DNA from: Caryophanales bacterium UBA6259 | Lineage (GTDB): Bacteria > Bacillota > Bacilli > Tepidibacillales > Tepidibacillaceae | Direction: 5' to 3' | Assembly: GCA_002441135.1 (NCBI GenBank) | Contig: DJVJ01000038.1 | Coordinates: forward strand, 115,758-179,757 | Length of the DNA: 64,000 nt | Shown here: piece after piece, positions 8,629 to 17,460 of the stretch | How the letters are laid out: each line of letters begins with the position of its first letter | Numbering within the stretch: position 1 is the first letter of the stretch | Notes under the pieces: model-generated | What the model was told of the DNA's origin: nothing | The model's database searches: none | The model's input: the letters and a program-made list of their open reading frames with translations, nothing else | Made by a program: the position numbers and the translations under genes

Positions 8629-9062
8629 TGAAAACAGCAATGGAAAATTTAAAGGAAATGGTGGATGTTAATACGATTGTCGGCGAGCCAGTGGAAACGC
8701 CCGATGGAAGTGTAATACTTCCAATATCTAAAGTTGGTTTTGGATTTGCAGCAGGTGGAAGCGAATTTAATTTGGAGTATGAACATCGTGTCGATCATCA
8801 AAATAACGCGAATAATAAAGAGAAACCTTTTGGTGGTGGAAGTGGTGGAGGGGTTTCTATTACTCCTGTTGCATTCTTAGTGGTAGGGAAGTCAGGGGTA
8901 CAATTGCTTCCATTGGATTCACAAACACATATCTATGAAAGAATCATCGATTTAGCACCACAATTAATGGATAAATTACAAAACTCGTTAAAGCCTAAAC
9001 CAAATACCCCTAATCCAAACCCTTATACTAACAATGGTGTTAATCCAAATAATATAATGTAA
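8592..9062 (+). CDS. gerW: GerW (YtfJ) family sporulation protein
   Basis: The 156-residue protein contains VDVNTIVGEPVETPDGSVILP, ISKVGFGFAAGGSEF, a glycine-rich loop (GGGSGGGVSITPVAFLVV) and a Pro/Asn-rich tail, which define the GerW/YtfJ family. GerW is a forespore protein needed for L-alanine-triggered germination in B. subtilis. The start overlaps ytfI and uses GGTGGTGG within the preceding frame. A strong terminator starts at the stop codon, so ytfI-gerW is probably a two-gene unit. Confidence 0.93.
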   Translation: MAGEQQHPIQGLMKTAMENLKEMVDVNTIVGEPVETPDGSVILPISKVGFGFAAGGSEFNLEYEHRVDHQNNANNKEKPFGGGSGGGVSITPVAFLVVGKSGVQLLPLDSQTHIYERIIDLAPQLMDKLQNSLKPKPNTPNPNPYTNNGVNPNNIM

Positions 9063-9085
9063 AGCGCATATCTCATGCGCTTTTT
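9061..9085 (+). terminator. Terminator after gerW
   Basis: AGCGCA/TGCGCT stem with a seven-base loop and TTTTT. Confidence 0.85.
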
Positions 9086-9155
9086 CACTATAAAAAGGGG
9101 TTATAAAGAGGTAAGACATGCATATATATGGTATAGAAGGTAAGGAGGACAACAG

Positions 9156-10337
9156 GTGAATAGAAGGAAGAAGGCTTGGAAATGGAACATTCTATTAATG
9201 TTAGCTTTACTAATTTTCACTCCAAACCAAGCATTAGCAAAACAGACTGCAATTCAAACTACAAATCAATCCTTGATTGAAACGAATGCTGTCAGTGCAA
9301 TTTTAGTAGATGTGCAAAGCGGAAGAATACTATATCAAAAGAACATTGATCAAAGAATGAGAATTGCAAGCTTAACCAAAATAATGACAGCAATAATTGC
9401 TATTGAACAAGGGAATTTAAATGATACGGTTAAGACATCAGATAGGGCTTTTGGAGTAGAAGGGTCCTCTATCTATTTAAAAAGAGGGGAAAAATTAAGT
9501 CTGGAAAACATGCTATATGGCTTAATGCTTCGTTCGGGTAATGATGCGGCAGTAGCTGTCGCAGAGCATATTGGAGGTTCTGTTGAGGGCTTTGTATATC
9601 TGATGAATGAAAAAGCAGCATATTTAGGGATGAACCATTCCCATTTTATGAATCCACACGGTTTAGATCATGAACAGCATTATTCTACAGCGCGAGATAT
9701 GGGAATTCTTACAGCGTATGCACTAAAAAATCCAGTATTTAAGCAAATTGTAAGCACCAAAGTGAAGACAGCTCCTTTAGAAGGAGAAAAATGGGATAGA
9801 AAATGGACGAATAAAAATAAACTACTACATATGTACCCATATGCCGATGGTGTAAAAACTGGTTATACAAAATTGTCCAAGCGCACCTTAGCTTCTTCGG
9901 CATCAAAAAATGAACAGCAGCTTGCTGCAATTACATTAAATGATAGTAATGATTGGAATGATTCAATTCGTTTATTTGAATATGGCTTTAGTCAATATAT
10001 TCATCAAGTTATTATTGAACAGAATCAACCAATTGAAGCCAACCAATCAATTAAAGAATATAAGGGATTTCAACTGGCTGCTGAATCTCAATTTCAATAT
10101 CCATTAAAGGAAGAAGAACAGAAAAAGATAACATCAAAGTTGGAGCTAAATAAGCCATTAAGTGAAAAAAAATTTAAATCTGGCCAGCGAGTAGGTTATA
10201 TGAAAGTATATCTTGCTGGTGATTATATAGGCAGTGTACCTATTCAATTGTTGGCAACAAAAAAGGAAACATCATTGTCCAAAAAAATATTTCAGAGAAT
10301 AAATGGTGTAGTTGATACATTTACTAAAGATAACTAG
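9156..10337 (+). CDS. dacB: Sporulation D-alanyl-D-alanine carboxypeptidase (PBP5*-type)
   Basis: DacB trims stem peptides of forespore cortex peptidoglycan and so limits cross-linking. The 393-residue precursor has a signal peptide (about 1-29, ending ALA-KQ) and the penicilloyl-serine motifs SLTK (Ser72), SGN (in LRSGND) and KTG (in DGVKTGYT), then a C-terminal PBP5-type domain. The GTG start follows AAGGAGG. It heads a dacB-spmA-spmB cluster as in B. subtilis, where these are mother-cell sigma-E genes; that context favours DacB over the vegetative DacA or DacF. Confidence 0.9.
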   Translation: MNRRKKAWKWNILLMLALLIFTPNQALAKQTAIQTTNQSLIETNAVSAILVDVQSGRILYQKNIDQRMRIASLTKIMTAIIAIEQGNLNDTVKTSDRAFGVEGSSIYLKRGEKLSLENMLYGLMLRSGNDAAVAVAEHIGGSVEGFVYLMNEKAAYLGMNHSHFMNPHGLDHEQHYSTARDMGILTAYALKNPVFKQIVSTKVKTAPLEGEKWDRKWTNKNKLLHMYPYADGVKTGYTKLSKRTLASSASKNEQQLAAITLNDSNDWNDSIRLFEYGFSQYIHQVIIEQNQPIEANQSIKEYKGFQLAAESQFQYPLKEEEQKKITSKLELNKPLSEKKFKSGQRVGYMKVYLAGDYIGSVPIQLLATKKETSLSKKIFQRINGVVDTFTKDN

Positions 10338-10359
10338 AGCTAGACCAAGGGGGAAGAGG

Positions 10360-10953
10360 ATGGTTAATTGGATCTGGTTTTTTTTAATCATTATAGGGAT
10401 TGTTACTGCAGCAATTAATGGAAATATTGATGTAATAAATGGTGCTGTTTTTGAAGGAGCAAAAACTGGTGTTACCATTAGCTTTGGATTAATTAGCATT
10501 CTTATATTTTGGTTGGGATTGATGAAAATAGCGGAAAAATCCGGATTATTAAAATGGATAAGTCGATTACTTAGGCCAGCTGTAGGTTGGTTGTTTCCAG
10601 ATATCCCTAAAGACCATCCAGCTCTTGGTTATATTATTTCTAACATGACAGCCAATATATTTGGTTTAGGAAATGCAGCAACCCCAATGGGTATTAAAGC
10701 TATGAAAGAGCTTCAAAAGTTAAATCCAGATAAAGAGAAAGCTACAAAATCAATGGCAACTTTGCTAGCAATCAATACGGCTAGTATTACATTAATTCCT
10801 ACGACAGTGATTGCAATTCGAATGAATTATCAATCGATTAATCCTACAGAAATTGTTGGTCCCACTATTCTTGCAACCTTTTGTGCAACCTCAGCTGCAA
10901 TCTTGATAGACAGGTGGTATCAGAAAAAGACAAAAGAGGAGAGGAAGAAATAA
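10360..10953 (+). CDS. spmA: Spore maturation protein A
   Basis: SpmA is an integral membrane nucleoside-recognition (Gate) domain protein needed, with SpmB, for full spore core dehydration. The 197-residue form starting at ATG 10360, behind AAGGGGGAAGAGG, matches the usual length; an upstream in-frame ATG would extend into dacB. The motifs GLGNAATPMGIKAMKEL and NTASITLIPTTVIAIR are typical. It lies 22 bases after dacB and 12 before spmB. Confidence 0.94.
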   Translation: MVNWIWFFLIIIGIVTAAINGNIDVINGAVFEGAKTGVTISFGLISILIFWLGLMKIAEKSGLLKWISRLLRPAVGWLFPDIPKDHPALGYIISNMTANIFGLGNAATPMGIKAMKELQKLNPDKEKATKSMATLLAINTASITLIPTTVIAIRMNYQSINPTEIVGPTILATFCATSAAILIDRWYQKKTKEERKK

Positions 10954-10965
10954 GGGGGAATTTTA

Positions 10966-11496
10966 ATGGCTCAGCTAATTACCAATATTTCTGTATGGAT
11001 GATCCCAATTTTAATTAGTTTAATTCTGGTATTTGCAATCTGGAATCGCGTACCGCTTTTTGAAACCTTTGTTGATGGTGCAAAAGAAGGCTTTGATACG
11101 GCGATTCATATAATGCCATATATTGTTGGTATGATGGTCGCAATTACTATTTTTAGAGAATCTGGTGCATTAGAATTGATTACGGTTTTTTTACGACCGG
11201 TATTTAATTTTGTGCAATTTCCAGTGGAGGTTTTTCCTTTAGCTTTACTTAGACCAATCACAGGTACAGGAGCATTGGCTATTACTTCAGATTTAATTGC
11301 CAATCATGGACCAGATTCATTTATTGGGCGATTAGCATCAACAATGCAAGGAAGTACTGATACAACACTCTATGTTTTAACGGTTTATTTTGGAGCAGTA
11401 GGAATTAAAAAGGTTGGTTATTCAATTAAAGTTGGTTTATTGTCTGATTTGGTGGGGATTATTGCCTCGATTGTAATTGTATCCTATTATTTTTAA
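10966..11496 (+). CDS. spmB: Spore maturation protein B
   Basis: The 176-residue membrane protein has several helices and the Gate-domain signature RPITGTGALAITSDLIANHGPDS, plus MQGSTDTTLYVLTVYFGAVG, which identifies SpmB. It acts with SpmA in spore dehydration and heat resistance. The start ATG follows AAGGGGGAA. A terminator follows about 40 bases after the stop, closing the dacB-spmAB operon. Confidence 0.94.
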   Translation: MAQLITNISVWMIPILISLILVFAIWNRVPLFETFVDGAKEGFDTAIHIMPYIVGMMVAITIFRESGALELITVFLRPVFNFVQFPVEVFPLALLRPITGTGALAITSDLIANHGPDSFIGRLASTMQGSTDTTLYVLTVYFGAVGIKKVGYSIKVGLLSDLVGIIASIVIVSYYF

Positions 11497-11535
11497 TATT
11501 ATTTACCATAATGAATAGTAATGATATCATATCAT

Positions 11536-11563
11536 AAGAAGACGTGATTAATCGTCTTCTTTT
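11536..11563 (+). terminator. Terminator after spmB
   Basis: Perfect 9-bp stem AAGAAGACG/CGTCTTCTT, eight-base loop, then TT. Confidence 0.75.
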
Positions 11564-11603
11564 GTTTATCTCAATATTTTGTATTGAAAGAGGGATTGAA
11601 GAA

Positions 11604-12326
11604 TTGGAAAGACTTCAAAAAATAATTGCTAAGGCAGGAATTGCTTCACGTAGAAAAGCGGAAGAGCTTATTTCTGAAGGAAGGGTTACTGTAAATGGAG
11701 TCCAAATAACGGAGCTTGGTTTTAAGGCGGATTCAGAAAAAGATGAAATTATTGTAAATGGTCAAAAAATAAAAACAGTAGAGAACGAAATTGTTATTTT
11801 ATTTAATAAACCTGCTGGAGTGATAACCAGTATGAAGGATCCACAAGGAAGAAAAACAGTAATCGAATTTTTAAATACCGACGATCGAGTTTTTCCTGTT
11901 GGGCGTCTTGACTATGAAACAGAGGGGTTATTAATTTTTACCAATAATGGAGAACTCGCAAATCGTTTAATGCATCCTAGTTATCTGATGGATAAAACAT
12001 ATGAGGCGGTCGTAAAAGGAATTCCATCAGAAGAAAAACTAGATAAGTTAAGAAAGGGCGTTGTACTAAATGATGGGTTAACTTCACCAGCTGAAGTGAC
12101 CATGATAGGAAAAAAAAGTAATAATGCAATTATCCATATCACGATTCATGAGGGTAGAAAACGCCAGGTCAGGAGAATGTTTAAACATATCTATCATCCG
12201 GTAATTACATTAAAAAGGATTCAGTATGGTTTTTTAACTTTAGATGGTGTAAAAGAAGGAAAATACCGTGTGCTTAACGAAGAAGAAATATGTCGTCTAA
12301 AAAAATTAGTTCAGTTAGAGTGTTAA
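11604..12326 (+). CDS. rluB: 23S rRNA pseudouridine synthase B
   Basis: RluB isomerises a uridine in 23S rRNA helix 93. The protein has an S4 RNA-binding domain (RLQKIIAKAGIASRRKAEELI, residues 3-60) followed by a RsuA/RluB catalytic domain with FPVGRLDYETEGLLIFTNNG (catalytic Asp) and EGRKRQVRRM. I choose the TTG at 11604, about nine bases after AGAGGG, giving 240 aa (about 230 in B. subtilis); an upstream ATG would add a hydrophobic stretch unlike the family. In B. subtilis rluB is followed by resABC; here resD follows directly. Confidence 0.93.
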   Translation: MERLQKIIAKAGIASRRKAEELISEGRVTVNGVQITELGFKADSEKDEIIVNGQKIKTVENEIVILFNKPAGVITSMKDPQGRKTVIEFLNTDDRVFPVGRLDYETEGLLIFTNNGELANRLMHPSYLMDKTYEAVVKGIPSEEKLDKLRKGVVLNDGLTSPAEVTMIGKKSNNAIIHITIHEGRKRQVRRMFKHIYHPVITLKRIQYGFLTLDGVKEGKYRVLNEEEICRLKKLVQLEC

Positions 12327-12383
12327 TTTTGGATATGACGATAGTATACTATTCTAACCAATAGAATGACGAGAGGTGTAGTC

Positions 12384-13106
12384 ATGGCGGAAGAAAAAAA
12401 ATACCATGTTTTAGTTGTTGATGACGAGGAACGAATTAGAAGACTTTTGAAGATGTATCTTGAGAGGGAGAATTTTATTATTGATGAAGCAGAGGATGGA
12501 AAGACTGCTTTAGAAAAATCATTAGAAATAGATTACGATTTAATTATTCTGGACTTAATGTTGCCAGAAATGGATGGAATAGAAGTTTGTGAAAATATTC
12601 GAAAGAAAAAGGCAACTCCAATTATTATGCTCACTGCTAAAGGAGAAGAAAATAATCGTGTTCATGGCTTTGAGGTTGGAGCAGACGATTATGTAATAAA
12701 GCCTTTTAGTCCTAGAGAAGTTGTATACAGAGTAAAGGCTGTATTGAAGCGTGCGTCGGCAACTGCTTTCTTAAACACGGATACTAGCAAGACTACGAAT
12801 GTTATCGTGTTAGATGACTTAGTAATTGATCATGATGCACATCGGGTTTCTGTTGATGGTCAAGATATCAGCTTGACTCCTAAGGAATATGAGCTATTGC
12901 ATTATCTTGCGACTTCTCAAGACAAGGTATATAGCAGAGAAGATTTATTAAAGGAAGTTTGGAATTATGAATTCTTTGGGGACCTACGCACTGTAGATAC
13001 ACACATCAAAAGATTACGTGAAAAATTGAATAAAGTTTCTCCAAAGGCAGCGAAAATGATTACCACGGTTTGGGGAGTTGGCTATAAATTAGAGGTGCCA
13101 AAATAA
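12384..13106 (+). CDS. resD: Response regulator ResD (OmpR family)
   Basis: ResD is a DNA-binding regulator of respiration and anaerobic genes. The 240-residue protein has a receiver domain with acidic pocket VVDDEE, phospho-acceptor Asp57 (IILDLMLP), the conserved LTAKGEE switch and KPF lysine, and a C-terminal winged helix (LTPKEYELLHYLA, RTVDTHIKRLREKL, TTVWGVGYKLE). Start ATG 12384 follows GAGAGGTG; length equals B. subtilis ResD. resE starts two bases after its stop. Confidence 0.93.
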   Translation: MAEEKKYHVLVVDDEERIRRLLKMYLERENFIIDEAEDGKTALEKSLEIDYDLIILDLMLPEMDGIEVCENIRKKKATPIIMLTAKGEENNRVHGFEVGADDYVIKPFSPREVVYRVKAVLKRASATAFLNTDTSKTTNVIVLDDLVIDHDAHRVSVDGQDISLTPKEYELLHYLATSQDKVYSREDLLKEVWNYEFFGDLRTVDTHIKRLREKLNKVSPKAAKMITTVWGVGYKLEVPK

Positions 13107-13107
13107 A

Positions 13108-14859
13108 GTGTTTATACGTGGTGTTGTCACAAAGCTTTGGGTAACCATTATCGCGCTAAATTCTATTATTTTAATGTTATTAAGCTTTTTCCTGATACAA
13201 TATTTTGATCTATATTATTTTCAAAAGGATTCTGCTAATCTTACCAATCTTGCATTAAAAGTTACTACTATGATTGAAAGAACTTCAAATAAAGAAGAAG
13301 CATATGTAACCGCTGAGGAAATTGTAGAAGCAAATAATACAAAAATGATCCTAGTAGACAAAACAGGAATAATTAGAGAAAAATCAGAAGAGATACATTT
13401 AAACATTTTATTATTAGAAGATGATTTAAAAAAGGTTTTTGAGGGCACAAACCAAATACGTAGAATAAATCCAGATGAGTCTAATATTGAAAATGAAAAT
13501 AAGAATGATCTTCTAGTTGTTGCTGTTCCATACAAGGAAAATGGTAAGATTGTTGGTTCTTTAATTCTCTACCATTCTTTAGAAATACTGTATGAAACAA
13601 CCGATAATTTGAAAAAGTATATTTTATTTTTTGCCGGAATTGGAATGTTATTAACTACCATATTCGCCTTTTTCTTATCAACAAAAATCTCTTCACCTGT
13701 GATTCAGATGCAAAAAGCTGCTAATCGAATGGCATTAGGAGATTTTCATTCAAGAGTTAGTATTCGTTCAAATGATGAAATTGGTGATTTAGCAATAAGC
13801 TTTAATCAAATGGCAAAACAATTAGAGGAGACCGTTCAGGATTTATCAACAGAAAAAGAAAAGTTAACTAATATATTAAAAAGTATGGCTGATGGTGTAA
13901 TTACCTTTAATTCAAAAGGTAAAATAATCATGAGCAATCCTCCAGCAGAAAATATACTTGATTCATGGCAATTACATGCAAGTTTAAAAGAAATGTTACA
14001 AACGATTTTAAAGCAAGAATCAAAACTAAAAAAGGATATCTTGGCCAATGGTCGAATATTTTCGGCTGTAATGACCCCTTTATATTCTAGTCAGTCAATA
14101 ACTGGTGCAGTAACTCTTCTTCGAGAGGTAACATATGAAAGAAAATTAGATAAACTTCGAAAGGATTTCTTAGCCAATGTGTCTCATGAGCTTAGAACAC
14201 CAATCTCTATGCTTCAAGGATATAGTGAAGCAATAATTGATGATGTTGCACAATCAGAAGAAGAGAAAAAAGAACTTGCACAGATTATCTATGATGAATC
14301 ATTAAGGATTGGGCGTTTGGTCAATGAGCTTCTAGATCTTGCTAAGATGGAATCGGGGAATATTCAGCTTCAATATTGTAATTCATCCATTCTACTTTTA
14401 ATAAATCGTGTCATACGAAAGTTCTCTAACATTGAAAAACAAAATCAAGTACAAATTTTTCCTCATGTAGATCCATCTCTAAGTTCTGTTTATATTGACG
14501 TGGATCGAATAGAGCAGGTTTTAACCAATCTAATTGATAACGCGATTAGACATACAAAGCCTGGTGGTAAGATTACTATTAGAGCCAAAATGAAAAGTGA
14601 AAATGAAATGTTATTAGAAGTAGAAGATACTGGAGTTGGAATACCTGAAGAAGATGTACCTTTTGTTTTTGAACGTTTTTATAAAGCTGATAAGGCTAGA
14701 ACAAGAGGGCATTCGGGGACTGGGCTTGGCCTATCTATTGTAAAAAATATTGTTCAGGCCCATGGCGGAAGCATCTCTGTGTCAAGTGAAGTTGGGAAGG
14801 GAACAATATTTTCAATTCACTTACCTACTCATTATGTTAATGAACAATTAAAGCCTTAA
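13108..14859 (+). CDS. resE: Sensor histidine kinase ResE
   Basis: The 583-residue kinase has two membrane helices (about 10-30 and 171-190) bracketing an extracytoplasmic sensor, then HAMP, a PAS-like region (about 255-340), a HisKA domain with phospho-acceptor His360 in VSHELRTP, and an ATPase domain with N (LIDNAIRHT), G1 (EDTGVGIPEED) and G2 (GHSGTGLGL) boxes. ResE senses redox or NO-related signals and phosphorylates ResD. The GTG start lies behind GAGGTG in the resD end. The large hairpin after it both terminates and carries the next gene's ribosome site. Confidence 0.92.
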   Translation: MFIRGVVTKLWVTIIALNSIILMLLSFFLIQYFDLYYFQKDSANLTNLALKVTTMIERTSNKEEAYVTAEEIVEANNTKMILVDKTGIIREKSEEIHLNILLLEDDLKKVFEGTNQIRRINPDESNIENENKNDLLVVAVPYKENGKIVGSLILYHSLEILYETTDNLKKYILFFAGIGMLLTTIFAFFLSTKISSPVIQMQKAANRMALGDFHSRVSIRSNDEIGDLAISFNQMAKQLEETVQDLSTEKEKLTNILKSMADGVITFNSKGKIIMSNPPAENILDSWQLHASLKEMLQTILKQESKLKKDILANGRIFSAVMTPLYSSQSITGAVTLLREVTYERKLDKLRKDFLANVSHELRTPISMLQGYSEAIIDDVAQSEEEKKELAQIIYDESLRIGRLVNELLDLAKMESGNIQLQYCNSSILLLINRVIRKFSNIEKQNQVQIFPHVDPSLSSVYIDVDRIEQVLTNLIDNAIRHTKPGGKITIRAKMKSENEMLLEVEDTGVGIPEEDVPFVFERFYKADKARTRGHSGTGLGLSIVKNIVQAHGGSISVSSEVGKGTIFSIHLPTHYVNEQLKP

Positions 14860-14880
14860 TAAATATCAAACATAAAACAT

Positions 14881-14934
14881 ACCTTCATTTCATAAATCTA
14901 GAATAGATTTATATAGAAATGGAGGTTTTTTTTT
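14881..14934 (+). terminator. Hairpin terminator after resE containing the next gene's SD
   Basis: CCTTCATTTC pairs with GAAATGGAGG around an inner ATAAATCTA/TAGATTTAT stem, followed by nine T residues. The GGAGGT of the descending arm (14921-14926) is also the only Shine-Dalgarno for the TTG at 14933, so terminator and translation start physically overlap. Confidence 0.85.
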
Positions 14935-16129
14935 GCGATATATAATAAAAAAGGGAGATACCTTATATAAGCTCGCAAATCGCTATGGTATTACGTTAAA
15001 TGCTTTAATGATTGCAAATCCAGAATTAGAACAAGGGCAGATTCTTTTTCCAGGTCAAATCATTGATATACCGCAAGCTGTCTTAAATCAATATATGGTT
15101 CAAAAGGGAGACACGTTATATCTTATTGCAGAAAAATTCAGTTTATCAATTAATCAGCTACTAAAGGCTAATCAACAAATAAAGGATCCAAACCAGATAA
15201 AGGTTGGAGAGGTAATCTGGATTCCGCGATTGATAAGCACAGATATCGTACAAACAAATCAAGAGTATACGTATCAAGATTTTGAGGATGATTTACTTGA
15301 ATTACAACAAAAATATACCTTTATTAATCGAGAAATCATTGGTAGCTCTGTTATGGGAAAAAATATCTATGCTATACGGTTGGGAATCGGCCAAAAGGAA
15401 GTTTTTTATAGTGGGAATTGGCATGCAAATGAATACCTTACTGGACCATTATTAATGAAATTTATTGAGGATTATGCAAAGGCATATGAAGAAAAAACGT
15501 TATTAAGGGGATATGACGTCGATTATTTGTTTAACAATACGTCTATTTGGATCGTACCAATGGTAAATCCAGATGGAATTGATTTAGTATTTGAAGGAAT
15601 TACCCCAGATCATCCATATTATTCGTTTGTTTTAAATGTTAATAATGGTTCTAAGGATTTTAGCTATTGGACTGCAAATATTAGAGGAGTAGACCTTAAT
15701 CATCAATGGCCGGCCAATTGGGAAATGGAAAATGAACGTAGTCCTCAGCTGCCTTCACCACGTAAATATGGAGGACCATATCCATTATCTGAGCCAGAAA
15801 CAGTAGCAATCTATAATTTTACACAAAACCATAATTTTCGAATGGTGCTAGCATTTCATTCCCAAGGGCAAGTAATTTATTGGGGGTATGAAGATTTAGA
15901 GCCAGAAGAATCAGAGGATATTGTTAATCGATTTGCTGTTCTAACAGGATATACTCCTGAAAAAGGGGCATATAGTGCGGCAGGATACAAGGATTGGTTT
16001 ATACAGGAATATAGACGTCCAGGCTTTACAATAGAGGTAGGAACAGGAACCAATCCACTACCAATTTCCCAATTCCAAACAATTTATCGAAATAATTTAT
16101 CATTACTGCTAGAAGCGCCATTGCTTTAA
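14933..16129 (+). CDS. LysM-containing M14 zinc peptidase (gamma-D-glutamyl-diamino acid endopeptidase I-like)
   Basis: Two LysM peptidoglycan-binding domains (about 2-46 and 52-98) precede an M14 carboxypeptidase domain (about 112-398). Zinc ligands are His164 and Glu167 (GNWHANE) and His309 (AFHSQG); the catalytic Glu368 lies in FTIEVGTG. The architecture matches endopeptidase I of Lysinibacillus sphaericus and YqgT-type enzymes that cleave the gamma-D-Glu-meso-diaminopimelate bond of peptidoglycan peptides. No signal peptide is visible, which suggests action inside the sporulating mother cell or on released muropeptides. The TTG start depends on GGAGGT within the resE terminator. Confidence 0.88.
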   Translation: MRYIIKKGDTLYKLANRYGITLNALMIANPELEQGQILFPGQIIDIPQAVLNQYMVQKGDTLYLIAEKFSLSINQLLKANQQIKDPNQIKVGEVIWIPRLISTDIVQTNQEYTYQDFEDDLLELQQKYTFINREIIGSSVMGKNIYAIRLGIGQKEVFYSGNWHANEYLTGPLLMKFIEDYAKAYEEKTLLRGYDVDYLFNNTSIWIVPMVNPDGIDLVFEGITPDHPYYSFVLNVNNGSKDFSYWTANIRGVDLNHQWPANWEMENERSPQLPSPRKYGGPYPLSEPETVAIYNFTQNHNFRMVLAFHSQGQVIYWGYEDLEPEESEDIVNRFAVLTGYTPEKGAYSAAGYKDWFIQEYRRPGFTIEVGTGTNPLPISQFQTIYRNNLSLLLEAPLL

Positions 16130-16136
16130 TATGTAA

Positions 16137-16166
16137 AAAGTCACCTGTTTTTCAACAAGGTGACTT
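16137..16166 (-). terminator. Terminator of the ferredoxin gene (minus strand)
   Basis: AAGTCACCT/AGGTGACTT stem between convergent genes. The U-run (TTTTTAC) is on the minus-strand transcript, so it mainly serves fer, though it may stop both directions. Confidence 0.8.
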
Positions 16167-16178
16167 ATAAGTATATAA

Positions 16179-16388
16179 TTACTCTTCGATTTTAATGGAA
16201 TCAGTTGGGCAACCATCAGCTGCATCACGAACATCATCGTGCATTTCTTCAGGAATTTCAGCAGTTGCTTGGTTGTCATCCATAATGTTATATGCAATAC
16301 CATCATCATCATAATCAAATACATCAGGAGCTGCTGCACCGCAAGCACCACATGCGATACAAGTATCTTTATCAACCCAAGTTTTCAT
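16179..16388 (-). CDS. fer: [4Fe-4S] ferredoxin
   Basis: The 69-residue acidic protein has CIACGAC (Cys10, Cys13, Cys16) and a remote Cys60 in GCPTDSIKIEE, the four ligands of one [4Fe-4S] cluster, and closely resembles Bacillus Fer. It is a low-potential electron carrier; the 2-oxoacid:ferredoxin oxidoreductase 5 kb away is a likely partner (inference). ATG 16388 is chosen because GGGAGGTG lies nine bases upstream. It is on the minus strand near ypbB-recS, as in B. subtilis. Confidence 0.95.
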   Translation of the reverse strand: MKTWVDKDTCIACGACGAAAPDVFDYDDDGIAYNIMDDNQATAEIPEEMHDDVRDAADGCPTDSIKIEE

Positions 16389-16492
16389 GTTATTTTCACC
16401 TCCCATTTTTAATTAAGGGATAAACTAAATCTGTCCACTTCCCATTTCCTATTTTAGAATGAGTTGAGATAGAATGCAAGTAAGTTTTGTCA

Positions 16493-17314
16493 TTATGGTT
16501 CAATAAAATTAGGAATTCTTGGCATTGGCTCTTCCCCATACCATTTTTTATATTGAAGAAAATCCTTCTCCTTGATTCCGTTTACACTTATAAGTACCTT
16601 TATTAAATCCTCCATTTGTATAGGCTCTTCTTCATTTTTTTGAAGATATTCATCAAGATGTACAGTAATATCCTCTGGATGATACCACGTAAAAATTGAA
16701 AACTTTGAGATTATGGATGAAACGATATAATTTTTTTGGTTCAGCTTAGCCTTTTTCCATTGTTCCCAATTTAAAAGGGATTCATCCTTGATAGTGGGAG
16801 AATCCTTTTGTTCCCAAACCCAAATATTCCTGTAAAATTCACGTTGTGCCCTGAGAAATTCTAAATTGGCTTGCTCAAATTGCTTGGGCTCTATTTGACT
16901 CTGAATCCCATCCAAAAGGATATCTATACTAGAATGAAGATGTGTTGTAGACGATATTAAATAATTAGAGTTCAGTTCTTTAGCTAAAAGCTTTTCTTTA
17001 ATTTCAATCGCTTTTTCTGATAATGTCGTTATTTGTTCTTTGGACAAAGTATTGTCCTTCTTTAAGAATAATTCATTTATTTCCTTCAACCAAAGCCTTG
17101 TAGGTTCTAAGGAGTCATAGTAAAAGTCATTTATCTCTTCCGACGTATAGGTTGGTTGTGTTAAAGTATCTTCACCCATTTGCAGACCGATAGAGGTTAA
17201 ATGATTTTTCATGGCATTAGCACCCAGAAAAAAACCGAAAATAAATACAATGATTACTCCGAGAATAATAAAAATAAAGCGGAATTCTTTGAGGGAAATC
17301 TGTTCGTTATTCAT
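16493..17314 (-). CDS. Uncharacterised membrane-anchored protein
   Basis: I do not recognise a family. The 273-residue protein has a short cytoplasmic N-terminus, one membrane helix (IFIILGVIIVFIFGFFLGA, about 15-35) and a helical, Glu/Lys/Gln-rich extracytoplasmic domain with a Trp-rich part (NIWVWEQKD, FSIFTWYHPED). It ends in GEEPMPRIPNFIEP. The ATG at 17314 is 12 bases from AGGAG, longer than usual; an ATT two codons earlier would have ideal spacing, and a longer start would add a second hydrophobic stretch. It lies between fer and ypbB and is probably transcribed alone. Confidence 0.6.
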   Translation of the reverse strand: MNNEQISLKEFRFIFIILGVIIVFIFGFFLGANAMKNHLTSIGLQMGEDTLTQPTYTSEEINDFYYDSLEPTRLWLKEINELFLKKDNTLSKEQITTLSEKAIEIKEKLLAKELNSNYLISSTTHLHSSIDILLDGIQSQIEPKQFEQANLEFLRAQREFYRNIWVWEQKDSPTIKDESLLNWEQWKKAKLNQKNYIVSSIISKFSIFTWYHPEDITVHLDEYLQKNEEEPIQMEDLIKVLISVNGIKEKDFLQYKKWYGEEPMPRIPNFIEP

Positions 17315-17460
17315 CTTAATGGCGACTCTCCTAGTTTTATATATTGTTCTAAGATAAGTATAAGTAAAAATAAACAAAAGCGAAACAAAAACCAATCAAA
17401 AACGAAATAAAAACTATGATAAGATAAAGAAATAGATTAAAAGCATAGGATGATAAATAA

